Source of the DNA: Methylotenera_A sp031422335
GTDB lineage: Bacteria; Pseudomonadota; Gammaproteobacteria; Burkholderiales; Methylophilaceae
Direction: 5' to 3'
DNA: 64,000 nucleotides
NCBI GenBank assembly: GCA_031422335.1
Contig: JANOQW010000011.1
Span: 9,820 to 73,819, forward strand
Made by a program: the position numbers and the translations under genes. Positions 1 to 7,882 of this stretch are shown here, piece after piece (position 1 is the first letter of the stretch; each line of letters starts with the position of its first letter). The notes below the pieces were generated by a model. The model was not told the DNA's origin. It saw only the letters and a list, made by a program, of their open reading frames with translations, and did no database searches.

Positions 1-944
1 ACATCACCGCCTTCCTTCATGCTCACGCCCAGCAATAGCGTCTCGTTACCATTAAAGCGCACCGTATCCCGTGGCGGGTCTTCATAACCCCTGTAAACGC
101 GTGCGACATCACTCAGTTTAAAATCTTGATTATTGGCACGTAAGCGCAACTCGCGTAAATCTTGCAATAGGTTGTACCTGCCCGATACATCAATACGGAT
201 GCGCTCTGTGGGCGAGTCGTAGGTGCCTCCACGCACTACCGCGTTTTGCGCTTGCAGAATACCCACTAAAGTCGTCGTGTTAATACCTAGCGTTGAAAGT
301 TTGGCATTGGAAAGCTCAATAAAGATACGCTGTTTTTGCTCACCAAAAAAGTCTACTTTCGCCACATCGGGCGTTTTAAGTAGCTCAGCACGGATGATTT
401 CAGCTTGTTTTTTTAATGCAAAATTGTCAAAACCATCGCCTGTTAGCGCATACATGCTGCCATACACGTCACTAAATTCGTCGTTAAATGTGAGGCTTTC
501 TACATTTTGCGGTAGCGTATGCCGAATATCGCCCACTTTTTTGCGCACTTGATACCAAATATCCGGAATGGCCTCCGAGAATGTATCGTCTTTAATCACA
601 ATAAAAATCATCGATTCACCTGGCCGCGAATAGCTGCTGGAGTAATCAATATTCGGCACTTCTTGAATTTTTTTCTCTAGCTTATCGGTAATCTGCTGCT
701 CCACCTCAATAGCGCTGGCACCAGGCCAAGTAGTGCGTACCAGCATCACTTTAAAGGTAAATGGCGGGTCTTCTGATTGTCCAAGTTTGGTGTAAGCTAA
801 AAAACCAGTAATGGTAACCATCAGCATGATGTACAGCACCAAGACTTGATTTTTTAACGCCCACTCAGAAAGATTAAAGTGTGCTTTTTCGCTATTTTGT
901 TGTGCGCCTATTTCTTGCTCAGCTTTTTGTAGGTGGTCACTCAC
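1..944 (-). CDS. RND efflux transporter permease, N-terminal part (cut by window edge)
   Basis: Inner-membrane permease of a proton-driven tripartite efflux pump (AcrB/HAE1-like superfamily). About 314 N-terminal residues are visible. After a short hydrophilic leader comes the first membrane helix (LYIMLMVTITGFLAYTKLG), then the typical porter-domain start with DPPF, TTWPGASAIEVEQQ and, further on, the stretch around SRPGESMIFIVIKDD. The start is a GTG that overlaps the TGA of the adaptor gene by four bases (GTGA), a sign of translational coupling. The C-terminal two thirds lie outside the window. Substrate cannot be inferred. Family assignment is sure; subfamily is not. Confidence 0.9.
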   Translation of the reverse strand, partial: MSDHLQKAEQEIGAQQNSEKAHFNLSEWALKNQVLVLYIMLMVTITGFLAYTKLGQSEDPPFTFKVMLVRTTWPGASAIEVEQQITDKLEKKIQEVPNIDYSSSYSRPGESMIFIVIKDDTFSEAIPDIWYQVRKKVGDIRHTLPQNVESLTFNDEFSDVYGSMYALTGDGFDNFALKKQAEIIRAELLKTPDVAKVDFFGEQKQRIFIELSNAKLSTLGINTTTLVGILQAQNAVVRGGTYDSPTERIRIDVSGRYNLLQDLRELRLRANNQDFKLSDVARVYRGYEDPPRDTVRFNGNETLLLGVSMKEGGD

Positions 945-2020
945 TGCATCACCTCTAGTTTAGGCGCTACTTTTTGGCCTTTAATCAGTGTATGTACCCC
1001 TGCTATTGCCACCAACTCACCCGCTTGCAAACCACTGGTGATGGTCACACCTTCTTCGGTATATTGCCCAGCAGTTACTTCGCGTGGGCTTGCTAGATTA
1101 TTTTTATCTATCACCCACACACTGGGTTTGCCATCCATTTGTGTGAGTGCACCAGATGGCACAATCATGCTGACTGGCGCATCGTCTTCTAAGCGCACAC
1201 CTGCGGTCATGCCTAATTTTACTGTGGCGTCTGCGTCGATAAACGCCACGCGTACATCGAAAGCGCGGGTAGCGGAATTTGCTGCTGGTGCAATTTCACG
1301 TATTTTTCCGTTATATGTTTTCTCTCTATCCGCCCACAGCTTAAGCGTCGCCACATCGCCCACTTTAATTTTTGCCACACGCGATTCTGGTACAGCCACC
1401 AGCACTTCAATCTGCTCGGTATCCACCACCTGCGCAATCATCTCGCCCGCCTCCACCACTTGGCCAGGCTCAGCTCGAATTTGCGTCACCACGCCAGCCC
1501 TATCAGCCACCAGCATAGCGTAGCGCGATTGATTACCCGAAACTGCCGCCTGCGCTTTGGCTTGATTGACCCGCGCGTCAGCGGTTTTTAACTCAGCTTC
1601 GTATCGATCTAGCGCCGATTGCGAGATAAATTTTTTATTCACCAATTGGCGTTGGCGTTCTACATCAGATTTTGCCAAAGCACGATTGGCCTCTGCCACC
1701 CGCACATCAGCATAGGCGGCGCTAGCGCCTAAATTGGTATCTGCTGCATCTAAGCGCGCCAATACTTGGCCTTTTTTCACCACTGCCCCTACATCTACTG
1801 TGCGCTCGATAATTTTGCCAGCAATACGAAAACCTTGATTCGATTCATAACGCGATTTCACCTCTCCCACCAATACCGTAGCGCTGTTTGATGCGGTTTT
1901 ACCTACTTCTATCACTAACGCTGGGCGAGGCGCCGGTGGCGGTTGTGTAGGCTTTTCGCAGCCCGTTAATAATAAAAATCCAAATAAAGATAGCCCACCT
2001 ACAATGATTAACTTATTCAT
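941..2020 (-). CDS. RND efflux periplasmic adaptor (membrane fusion protein)
   Basis: Links the inner-membrane permease to an outer-membrane channel. The 359-residue product starts with a lipoprotein signal peptide and a lipobox (LLLTGC, Cys about residue 21), so it is probably anchored to the inner membrane by lipid. It then shows the HlyD/AcrA order: a biotinyl-lipoyl-like half (GEVKSRYESNQGFRIAGKI, VKKGQVLARLD), a coiled-coil hairpin rich in A, R, K and E (residues about 85-150), the second lipoyl half (ADRAGVVTQIRAEPGQVV) and beta-barrel. Its start overlaps the tetR stop by four bases and its stop overlaps the permease start, so the three genes form one tight operon. No outer-membrane channel gene is visible. 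Confidence 0.93.
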   Translation of the reverse strand: MNKLIIVGGLSLFGFLLLTGCEKPTQPPPAPRPALVIEVGKTASNSATVLVGEVKSRYESNQGFRIAGKIIERTVDVGAVVKKGQVLARLDAADTNLGASAAYADVRVAEANRALAKSDVERQRQLVNKKFISQSALDRYEAELKTADARVNQAKAQAAVSGNQSRYAMLVADRAGVVTQIRAEPGQVVEAGEMIAQVVDTEQIEVLVAVPESRVAKIKVGDVATLKLWADREKTYNGKIREIAPAANSATRAFDVRVAFIDADATVKLGMTAGVRLEDDAPVSMIVPSGALTQMDGKPSVWVIDKNNLASPREVTAGQYTEEGVTITSGLQAGELVAIAGVHTLIKGQKVAPKLEVMQ

Positions 2021-2649
2021 ATTTTTTCTCTTAAAAGTCCACGCATCATCACTTCTTGCATCAACTGTAGCCTGTCAGAAATATTGCTCCATTCAATCCA
2101 CTTATCTTCTGACATATTAATTTGCAGCGAGCACACACCATGCATGCCGGCCCAAATGGTTTGAGCAATTAAGTCAGCATCATGCAAATCGACTCTAAAA
2201 TAGCCGGCTGCATGCACATCATTGACTACACTTTTTAGCTGAAAATAAGCGTCTTGCTCAGCATTATTCTGTTGCAAGCTAGACTCTGCAGGGTCACAAG
2301 GCGTTCGCTCAGTCATAAACATCATGCGGTAATGGTTAGGGTGGGTCAGCGCAAATGCTGCATAGCCACGACCCATGGCATGCATACGCTCAACTGGGTT
2401 TTGTGTTTGCAAAATACTTTTTAAACTGGTGGCTAATGCTAAAAAATCGGTATCGCAGATGGCGCGTAACAGCGCCTCTTTATCGGCAAAGTGCAAGTAA
2501 ATGCTGGTGGCAGAATAGCCGATGCGTTTGGCGATTTCGCGCATTGTTACTGCATCTACGCCGCGCGATATAAATAGCTCGCGTGCTGCATCAATGATGA
2601 GTGTGCGTAATTGCTGACGTTCAAGCTCGGTTTTTGGTTTGGGTGGCAT
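2017..2649 (-). CDS. TetR/AcrR family transcriptional regulator
   Basis: Predicted one-component DNA-binding repressor of the efflux operon it heads. The N-terminal helix-turn-helix of the TetR family is clear (IIDAARELFISRGVDAVTMR, then IAKRIGYSATSIYLHFADKE, residues about 15-60). The rest (to 210 residues) is a ligand-binding helical domain of the WHG/TetR_C_33 kind, with the stretch AGMHGVCSLQIN. Being the first gene of the operon, it is likely autoregulated. The inducer is unknown. The segment just upstream (2650-2700) contains TTAAATTAACAATGTTAAG-type dyads that could be its operator, but this is only inference. Confidence 0.9.
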   Translation of the reverse strand: MPPKPKTELERQQLRTLIIDAARELFISRGVDAVTMREIAKRIGYSATSIYLHFADKEALLRAICDTDFLALATSLKSILQTQNPVERMHAMGRGYAAFALTHPNHYRMMFMTERTPCDPAESSLQQNNAEQDAYFQLKSVVNDVHAAGYFRVDLHDADLIAQTIWAGMHGVCSLQINMSEDKWIEWSNISDRLQLMQEVMMRGLLREKI

Positions 2650-2733
2650 AGTATTAATTACTTAACGGTGTTAAATTAACAATGTTAAGTAGATTTGTCA
2701 AGCGGTGAATTTGATATTTGTGTGCTGAAAACA

Positions 2734-2758
2734 AAAATGGCGCCAAAAGCGCCATTTT
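2734..2758. terminator. Bidirectional rho-independent terminator
   Basis: Perfect 10-bp stem AAAATGGCGC / GCGCCATTTT around a 5-base loop. It lies 23 bases after the stop of the 46-codon gene on the minus strand. A and T runs on both sides make it usable in both directions. Confidence 0.75.
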
Positions 2759-2781
2759 ATTAAAGTGAATAGACTTAAAAT

Positions 2782-2922
2782 TTAGAGGTATAACACTGCG
2801 GGAAACACCGTGAGCGCAAACACAAATACCATCCACTCCATATTCCAGCGTTCTAAATGGCCAGTAAAATGTAGTGTGAGCACAGCAATTGCCAGTGCGT
2901 AGTAAATTGCAATAAGAATCAT
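2782..2922 (-). CDS. Small hypothetical membrane protein, 46 residues
   Basis: An ATG reading frame of 46 codons, too short for usual ORF thresholds. The product begins MILIAIYYALAIAVLTLHF and has two hydrophobic stretches (residues about 1-19 and 29-46) separated by a short polar turn with HLERWNMEW, so it can be read as a two-helix inner-membrane miniprotein ending right after the second helix. A terminator follows directly, which supports a real transcription unit. It lies between tetR and the thiC riboswitch and is read on the minus strand. The ribosome-binding site (AGGTTAC before the ATG) is weak. I do not recognise the family, and no function is proposed. Confidence 0.55.
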   Translation of the reverse strand: MILIAIYYALAIAVLTLHFTGHLERWNMEWMVFVFALTVFPAVLYL

Positions 2923-3031
2923 AATGTAACCTGAATTTAGTTATCTAAAGAATTAATGTATTTATACCACTTTTTCATTACAAATACCTAATTTTTGCTT
3001 TGATTTACTTAAGTAGATTTATAGACTTTTC

Positions 3032-3060
3032 TTGCTTTTTTAGGTGTTTTCGCGTACATT
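3032..3060 (+). promoter_or_regulatory. Predicted sigma-70 promoter of thiC
   Basis: TTGCTT at 3032-3037 and TACATT at 3055-3060, 17 bases apart, would start transcription just before the TPP aptamer. Prediction from sequence only. Confidence 0.4.
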
Positions 3061-3070
3061 TCATGCATTG

Positions 3071-3164
3071 CTAGGGGTCTGGTTTATTTGATTTTTTTAT
3101 TAAATAAACCAGTGAGAATCACCCTTTGAACCTGATGCGGGTAATGCCGCCGTAGGAAAGCAGC
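3071..3164 (+). promoter_or_regulatory. TPP riboswitch (THI element) upstream of thiC
   Basis: The conserved parts of the thiamine-pyrophosphate aptamer are present in order: AGGGGT, then a P3 arm formed by the 11-bp stem CTGGTTTATTT / AAATAAACCAG (3079-3089 with 3102-3112), TGAGA, ACCCTTTGAACCTGAT, GGGTAATGCCGCCGTAGGAAA. The element ends about 110 bases before the thiC ATG. No U-tailed terminator is evident in that interval, so control may be at translation initiation, but the expression platform was not resolved. Known role of the class: binding of TPP turns thiamine synthesis off. Confidence 0.95.
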
Positions 3165-3275
3165 TCTTCTCATGCTCTCCTACTAAACATACATTAAGTA
3201 AAGCTTGCAGTGCATTACTACTTTCTGTGGTAATTTTAGCGCAGGTTTCTTATGATTTTAATATAGGAACACCAA

Positions 3276-5171
3276 ATGAATGCCATCGATAAAAACTTAT
3301 CAAAAAATCTACCAAAATTTGTTGGCGATACTGCCGAAATTGACCCCGCAACGCTAATCCCGTTTGCCAACTCTAAAAAGGTATATGTGCAAGGCAGCAC
3401 GCCAGATATTCAAGTGCCGTTTCGTGAAATTTCTCTAAGCGATACGCCGTCGCAATTTGGCGCCGAGAAAAATCCGCCGGTGGTGGTGTACGACACTAGC
3501 GGCCCTTATACCGACCCGAATGTGAAGATTGATATACGTAACGGATTGCCTGCCCTGCGAGCCGCATGGATATTGGCTCGTGGCGACACTGAACAATTAG
3601 ATGGTCCGAGCTCTGAGTTTGGTCATCAAAGATTAACTGACCCAGCGCTGGCAGAAATGCGTTTTAACTTGCATCGCAAACCGCTACGCGCCAAAGCGGG
3701 CAAAAATGTTTCGCAAATGCATTACGCACGTCAAGGCATGATTACGCCAGAGATGGAATACATTGCGATTCGCGAGAATCAACGCCGCGAGGACATGTCT
3801 GAAATGCTGCAAAAACAACATGCTGGCCACGATTTTGGTGCGAGTATTCCTAAAACCATTACACCAGAATTTGTGCGCAGTGAAGTGGCACTTGGCCGTG
3901 CGATTATTCCACTGAATATTAACCACCCAGAAATTGAGCCAATGATTATTGGTCGTAACTTTTTGGTAAAAATTAACGCCAACATTGGTAACTCCGCGCT
4001 GGGCTCTAGCATTACCGAAGAAGTAGAGAAAATGGTGTGGGGCACCCGCTGGGGCGGCGATACGGTGATGGATTTATCCACAGGTAAAAACATTCACGAA
4101 ACACGCGAATGGATTATCCGCAATTCGCCAGTGCCAATTGGTACTGTGCCAATCTACCAAGCACTAGAAAAAGTGAACGGCAAAGCCGAGGATTTAACTT
4201 GGGAAATTTTCCGCGATACATTGATTGAGCAAGCTGAGCAGGGCGTGGATTACTTCACCATCCATGCCGGAGTCCGTTTAGCCTACATTCCAATGACGGC
4301 AAAACGCATGACAGGTATTGTGTCGCGCGGTGGATCGATTATGGCGAAATGGTGTCTAGCACATCATAAAGAATCATTCTTGTACGAACACTTTGAAGAC
4401 ATCTGCGAAATCATGAAGGCCTACGACGTTTCATTCAGTTTGGGCGATGGCTTACGCCCAGGTTCAATCTACGACGCCAACGATGAAGCGCAATTTGCTG
4501 AATTAAAAACGCTGGGCGAACTCACCCAAATCGCTTGGAAGCATGACGTGCAATGCATGATAGAAGGTCCTGGCCATGTACCGATGCATTTGATTAAAGA
4601 AAACATGGAGCTGCAACTAGAACATTGCGGCGAGGCGCCGTTTTACACACTCGGCCCACTCACCACCGACATCGCACCGGGTTATGACCACATCACTTCT
4701 GGCATCGGCGCAGCGATGATAGGTTGGTATGGCTGTGCCATGCTTTGTTACGTCACACCGAAAGAGCATTTAGGCTTACCAGATAAAGAAGATGTGCGCG
4801 TTGGCATCATCACCTACAAAATCGCAGCACATGCGGCAGATTTAGCCAAAGGCCATCCGGGCGCACAAATCCGCGACAATGCGCTATCAAAAGCGCGCTT
4901 CGAGTTCCGTTGGGAAGACCAATTTAATCTGGGGCTTGACCCTGAAAAAGCCAAGGAATTCCACGACGAAACATTGCCGCAAGAAGGTGCAAAACAAGCG
5001 CATTTCTGCTCAATGTGTGGCCCACATTTTTGCAGCATGAAAATATCGCAAGATGTACGTGACTACGCTGATAAATTAGGGGTGAGCGGCGAAGAAGCAC
5101 TACAAAAAGGTATGCAAGAAAAAGCCATTGAGTTTGTGAAAAAAGGCAGCGAGGTTTATCAGAAAGTTTAG
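3276..5171 (+). CDS. thiC: Phosphomethylpyrimidine synthase ThiC
   Basis: Radical-SAM enzyme that rearranges aminoimidazole ribotide to hydroxymethylpyrimidine phosphate, the pyrimidine half of thiamine. The 631 residues match the full-length enzyme: an N-terminal ThiC-associated domain (PFANSKKVYVQG, VYDTSGPYTDP), long near-invariant stretches such as RAKAG, MHYARQGMITPEMEYIAIREN and NANIGNSA, and the C-terminal iron-sulfur motif CSMCGPHFCSM (C-x2-C-x4-C). It lies under a TPP riboswitch; the start ATG has AGGA nine bases upstream. Oddity: codons 92-102 (PALRAAWILAR) carry the DNA of a dispersed hairpin repeat found elsewhere in the window, with rare-looking codons (CGA, ATA) and a Leu where the family, as I recall it, usually has Glu or Asp (WI[ED]ARGD). 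thiD and thiE are in another operon near 26 kb. Confidence 0.98.
   Translation: MNAIDKNLSKNLPKFVGDTAEIDPATLIPFANSKKVYVQGSTPDIQVPFREISLSDTPSQFGAEKNPPVVVYDTSGPYTDPNVKIDIRNGLPALRAAWILARGDTEQLDGPSSEFGHQRLTDPALAEMRFNLHRKPLRAKAGKNVSQMHYARQGMITPEMEYIAIRENQRREDMSEMLQKQHAGHDFGASIPKTITPEFVRSEVALGRAIIPLNINHPEIEPMIIGRNFLVKINANIGNSALGSSITEEVEKMVWGTRWGGDTVMDLSTGKNIHETREWIIRNSPVPIGTVPIYQALEKVNGKAEDLTWEIFRDTLIEQAEQGVDYFTIHAGVRLAYIPMTAKRMTGIVSRGGSIMAKWCLAHHKESFLYEHFEDICEIMKAYDVSFSLGDGLRPGSIYDANDEAQFAELKTLGELTQIAWKHDVQCMIEGPGHVPMHLIKENMELQLEHCGEAPFYTLGPLTTDIAPGYDHITSGIGAAMIGWYGCAMLCYVTPKEHLGLPDKEDVRVGIITYKIAAHAADLAKGHPGAQIRDNALSKARFEFRWEDQFNLGLDPEKAKEFHDETLPQEGAKQAHFCSMCGPHFCSMKISQDVRDYADKLGVSGEEALQKGMQEKAIEFVKKGSEVYQKV
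3551..3581 (+). repeat. Dispersed hairpin-repeat sequence inside thiC
   Basis: Over these 31 bases thiC agrees at 30 positions with the reverse complement of the intergenic copy at 33624-33660. It includes the whole constant loop GCATGGATATT (3564-3574) and the inner stem CGAGCC / GGCTCG (3558-3563 with 3575-3580). The outer arm on the right is lost after 3581, where the thiC reading continues. It is read in frame as PALRAAWILAR. Confidence 0.8.
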
Positions 5172-5197
5172 TTTAATCGCTAACTTTTTGAGCCATT

Positions 5198-6493
5198 ATG
5201 GCAACCCTTAAAATTCACAAAGATAAACCGAGCGACAACGTTAATTTAGCTAAATCGCCTGTACGTCGCGCTGACCCTAATAAGCGCGACCGCACTGTTG
5301 CACCGCCAAAAATGGATTTCCGCGTTCGTGGTAATGACGGGCAGGGTGAGGATACTAGATCTGAAAATAAACCAAGCAGCATAGCCAAGCCCGATAGTGC
5401 ACGCCAGCGCAATCATCGCTTTGATGGTAAAGCGCATGGTGAGCCTTTTGCACAAAATATTGCAGCCGAAAACTCTGAAAAGGAAAGACCGCTTAGAACT
5501 AATTTAAGGGCGGAATCTGCAAGTGAATCAATTACTAGTCAACATAAACCTAGCGAGTTTAAACAATCAGAACCTAAGCAACACAAGCCTGCAGGCATAG
5601 ATACACGCGCCACACCGCGCCCAGATAAAAACGAGCCGCAATATCGCCAAGCGCCGCGCCGCGGTGGCAAAGCACGCGATGGTTATGATGGCACAAGCCA
5701 GCCACAATACGGCGCAGCAGCCAAGGCGGCTTATAAATCATCGCCGGTGAATGTGGAATCACCGCGTCTTTCTAAAGTGATGGCAGAGCGTGGTATTTGC
5801 TCGCGCCGCGAGGCGGATGAGTGGATTGTTAATGGCTGGGTTAAAGTAGATGGCGTAATTATGGAAACGTTAGGCACGCGTATTAAGCCAGATGCAGAGA
5901 TTATCATTAGCGGTTACGCCTACGAGCAGCAAGCTGAGCAAGTGACGATCTTGCTGCATAAACCTGTAGGCTATGTCAGCGGGCAGGCAGAAGATGGTTA
6001 TGAGCCTGCAATTGTGTTGGTACATCCAGATAATGAGTGGCTGGACGATCCTGATTTGTATGATCAAAAAGATTTTCAACGTGGATTTTTGCATGGCCTT
6101 GCCCCTGCAGGCCGCTTAGATATTGACTCTACAGGCCTATTGGTACTCACCCAAGATGGTCGTATCGCACGCCACTTAATTGGTGAAGATTCGAGTGTAG
6201 AAAAAGAATATTTGGTGCGAGTAGAAGGCACATTGTCTGACGCAGATTTGCAACGCTTAAATCATGGCCTTAGTTTAGATGGTGAAAAACTCAAACCCGC
6301 CAAAGTCAGTTGGCAAAATGAAGACCAACTGCGGTTTGTGTTACGCGAAGGCAAAAAGCGTCAAATTCGCCGCATGTGCGAAATGGTCGGCTTATTTGTA
6401 GTTGGTTTAAAGCGCGTGCGTATAGGAAGTGTAAATTTAGGTAAACTCCCACCAGGGCAGTGGCGTTATTTGCGCAATAACGAGCGTTTTTAA
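5198..6493 (+). CDS. RluB/RluF-type 23S rRNA pseudouridine synthase with long basic N-terminal extension
   Basis: RsuA/RluB/RluE/RluF family enzyme that isomerises a uridine in rRNA. Residues about 190-245 form an S4 RNA-binding domain (LSKVMAERGICSRREADEWI). The catalytic motif is GRLDIDSTGLLVL with the nucleophilic Asp near residue 307, and the family's closing motif is EGKKRQIRRMCE. The core looks nearest to RluF or RluB, but the target uridine cannot be decided here. The 431 residues are well above the roughly 290 of E. coli RluF because the first 185 or so are a low-complexity K/R/P/N/Q-rich tail that is probably disordered and RNA-binding. It starts 26 bases after thiC, so it may be co-transcribed. 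Confidence 0.9.
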   Translation: MATLKIHKDKPSDNVNLAKSPVRRADPNKRDRTVAPPKMDFRVRGNDGQGEDTRSENKPSSIAKPDSARQRNHRFDGKAHGEPFAQNIAAENSEKERPLRTNLRAESASESITSQHKPSEFKQSEPKQHKPAGIDTRATPRPDKNEPQYRQAPRRGGKARDGYDGTSQPQYGAAAKAAYKSSPVNVESPRLSKVMAERGICSRREADEWIVNGWVKVDGVIMETLGTRIKPDAEIIISGYAYEQQAEQVTILLHKPVGYVSGQAEDGYEPAIVLVHPDNEWLDDPDLYDQKDFQRGFLHGLAPAGRLDIDSTGLLVLTQDGRIARHLIGEDSSVEKEYLVRVEGTLSDADLQRLNHGLSLDGEKLKPAKVSWQNEDQLRFVLREGKKRQIRRMCEMVGLFVVGLKRVRIGSVNLGKLPPGQWRYLRNNERF

Positions 6494-6537
6494 GTTATTC
6501 TTGCACATTAATTTTTACAGAAGAAAAAGGAAATAAA

Positions 6538-6930
6538 ATGGGTTTATTAGATAGCGTAGCAGGTGCAGTTTTAGGTAAGGTAATGGGTGGCAGCCAAGGT
6601 GGTATGGCACAAATTGCTTTAGATATGTTTAACCAAAACGGTGGCATTGGTGGAGTGTTAGACAAATTTAAAGCAGGTGGCCTTGCAGAACAAGCAGCTT
6701 CTTGGGTGGGTAAAGGCGAAAATTTACCTGTTTCTGCCGATCAAATCTCTAGCGTTTTAGGCAGCGGCGCCATTGCCGAAATGGCAGCTAAATTTGGCAT
6801 TGACCCTGCAACTTTGAGCGCGCAAATTGCTGAGCATTTGCCAACTGTGGTTGATAAAATGACACCAAATGGTGCGGTTGAGCAAGACTCTGGCAATTTA
6901 CTTTCTACCGTGTTGGGCATGTTGAAGTAA
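6538..6930 (+). CDS. YidB-like protein (DUF937)
   Basis: 130-residue protein of the DUF937/YidB family, of unknown function. Seen in the sequence: start MGLLDSVAGAVLGKVMGGSQGG, a glycine- and alanine-rich helical body, a ...ISSVLGSGAIAEMAAKFGIDP segment and a leucine-rich end. There is no signal peptide and no membrane helix. The start has a good ribosome-binding site (AAGGA) and a terminator follows, so it is a separate small unit or the end of the thiC-pseudouridine synthase unit. Soluble cytoplasmic location is inferred from the absence of targeting signals. Confidence 0.85.
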   Translation: MGLLDSVAGAVLGKVMGGSQGGMAQIALDMFNQNGGIGGVLDKFKAGGLAEQAASWVGKGENLPVSADQISSVLGSGAIAEMAAKFGIDPATLSAQIAEHLPTVVDKMTPNGAVEQDSGNLLSTVLGMLK

Positions 6931-6947
6931 GTTTTATTGCACATAAT

Positions 6948-6972
6948 AAAGGGCGCTAAGGCGTCCTTTTTT
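6948..6972 (+). terminator. Rho-independent terminator after the DUF937 gene
   Basis: Stem AAAGGGCGC / GCGTCCTTT (one G-T pair) with loop TAAG and a following T run. Confidence 0.8.
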
Positions 6973-6993
6973 ATTGGCTAAACCTGATAAAAT

Positions 6994-7797
6994 ATGCACA
7001 TGGATATCATATTATTGTTTAAAGCCTTTATTTTAGGCATTGTAGAAGGTGCCACCGAATTTTTGCCTATTAGCAGCACTGGGCATTTAATTATTGTCGG
7101 CGATTTGCTTAACTTTAATGATGATAAGGGCAAAGTTTTTGAAATTATCATTCAATTAGGCGCTATTTTAGCGGTGTGTTTTGAGTTTAGAAATCGCCTT
7201 ATCAACACCGTTGCTCACATTAGAAACGATGCCTCTGCACAAGGTTTTGTGATTAATTTAATCATTGCATTCATGCCAGCAGCATTGCTGGGCTTGCTGT
7301 TTCACGATTACATCAAACAATATTTGTTTTCACCCATTAGCGTTGCCATTGCGTTAATTGTGGGTGGTTTTGCAATTTTGGTTATCGAAAAATTTACCAG
7401 CCACTCTAATACACAAACCATAGAAACCATTACTAAGAAGCAAGCTTTGCAAATAGGCTTGGCGCAATCATTAGCGCTAGTGCCTGGCGTATCGCGTGCT
7501 GGCGCCACCATTTTGGGCGGCATGGTGTTTGGCCTAACAAGGCAAACCGCGACTGAGTTCTCATTCTTTTTGGCGATTCCTATTATGTTTGCCGCCACGG
7601 GTTACGATGTGCTAAAAAGCTGGCATATGCTGAATATGGCGGATTTTCCGATGTTTACAGTAGGCTTTGTGACTGCATTTTTGTCTGCTTTAATCGTTAT
7701 TAAAGTGCTGATTAAATACGTGGCCACCCACGATTTTACTGGTTTTGCGTGGTATCGCATTATTTTTGGCAGCATTGTGCTGGCCTATTTTTGGTGA
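6994..7797 (+). CDS. uppP: Undecaprenyl-diphosphatase UppP/BacA
   Basis: Integral membrane enzyme that dephosphorylates undecaprenyl diphosphate so that the lipid carrier for peptidoglycan precursors can be reused; over-production gives bacitracin resistance. The 267 residues match the family. The first catalytic motif is EGATEFLPISSTGH (residues about 18-31), the second is PGVSRAGATI near residue 165, and there are about eight hydrophobic helices. Two ATGs lie six bases apart (6994 and 7000); either could be used, and neither has a strong ribosome-binding site. It sits between the terminator at 6.95 kb and the AsmA gene. Confidence 0.97.
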   Translation: MHMDIILLFKAFILGIVEGATEFLPISSTGHLIIVGDLLNFNDDKGKVFEIIIQLGAILAVCFEFRNRLINTVAHIRNDASAQGFVINLIIAFMPAALLGLLFHDYIKQYLFSPISVAIALIVGGFAILVIEKFTSHSNTQTIETITKKQALQIGLAQSLALVPGVSRAGATILGGMVFGLTRQTATEFSFFLAIPIMFAATGYDVLKSWHMLNMADFPMFTVGFVTAFLSALIVIKVLIKYVATHDFTGFAWYRIIFGSIVLAYFW

Positions 7798-7882
7798 ACT
7801 ATCTATAAATCTGTAAATCCCATGTTTAATAGCTTAAAATGATTAGAAGAATAATCATGCACTAGCAAAAGCGAGAACACAC

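Noticed and set aside
933..1523. 196-codon plus-strand frame opposite the RND adaptor
   Set aside because: Antisense to a certain gene; low-complexity Ala/Ser/Thr content typical of a shadow frame.
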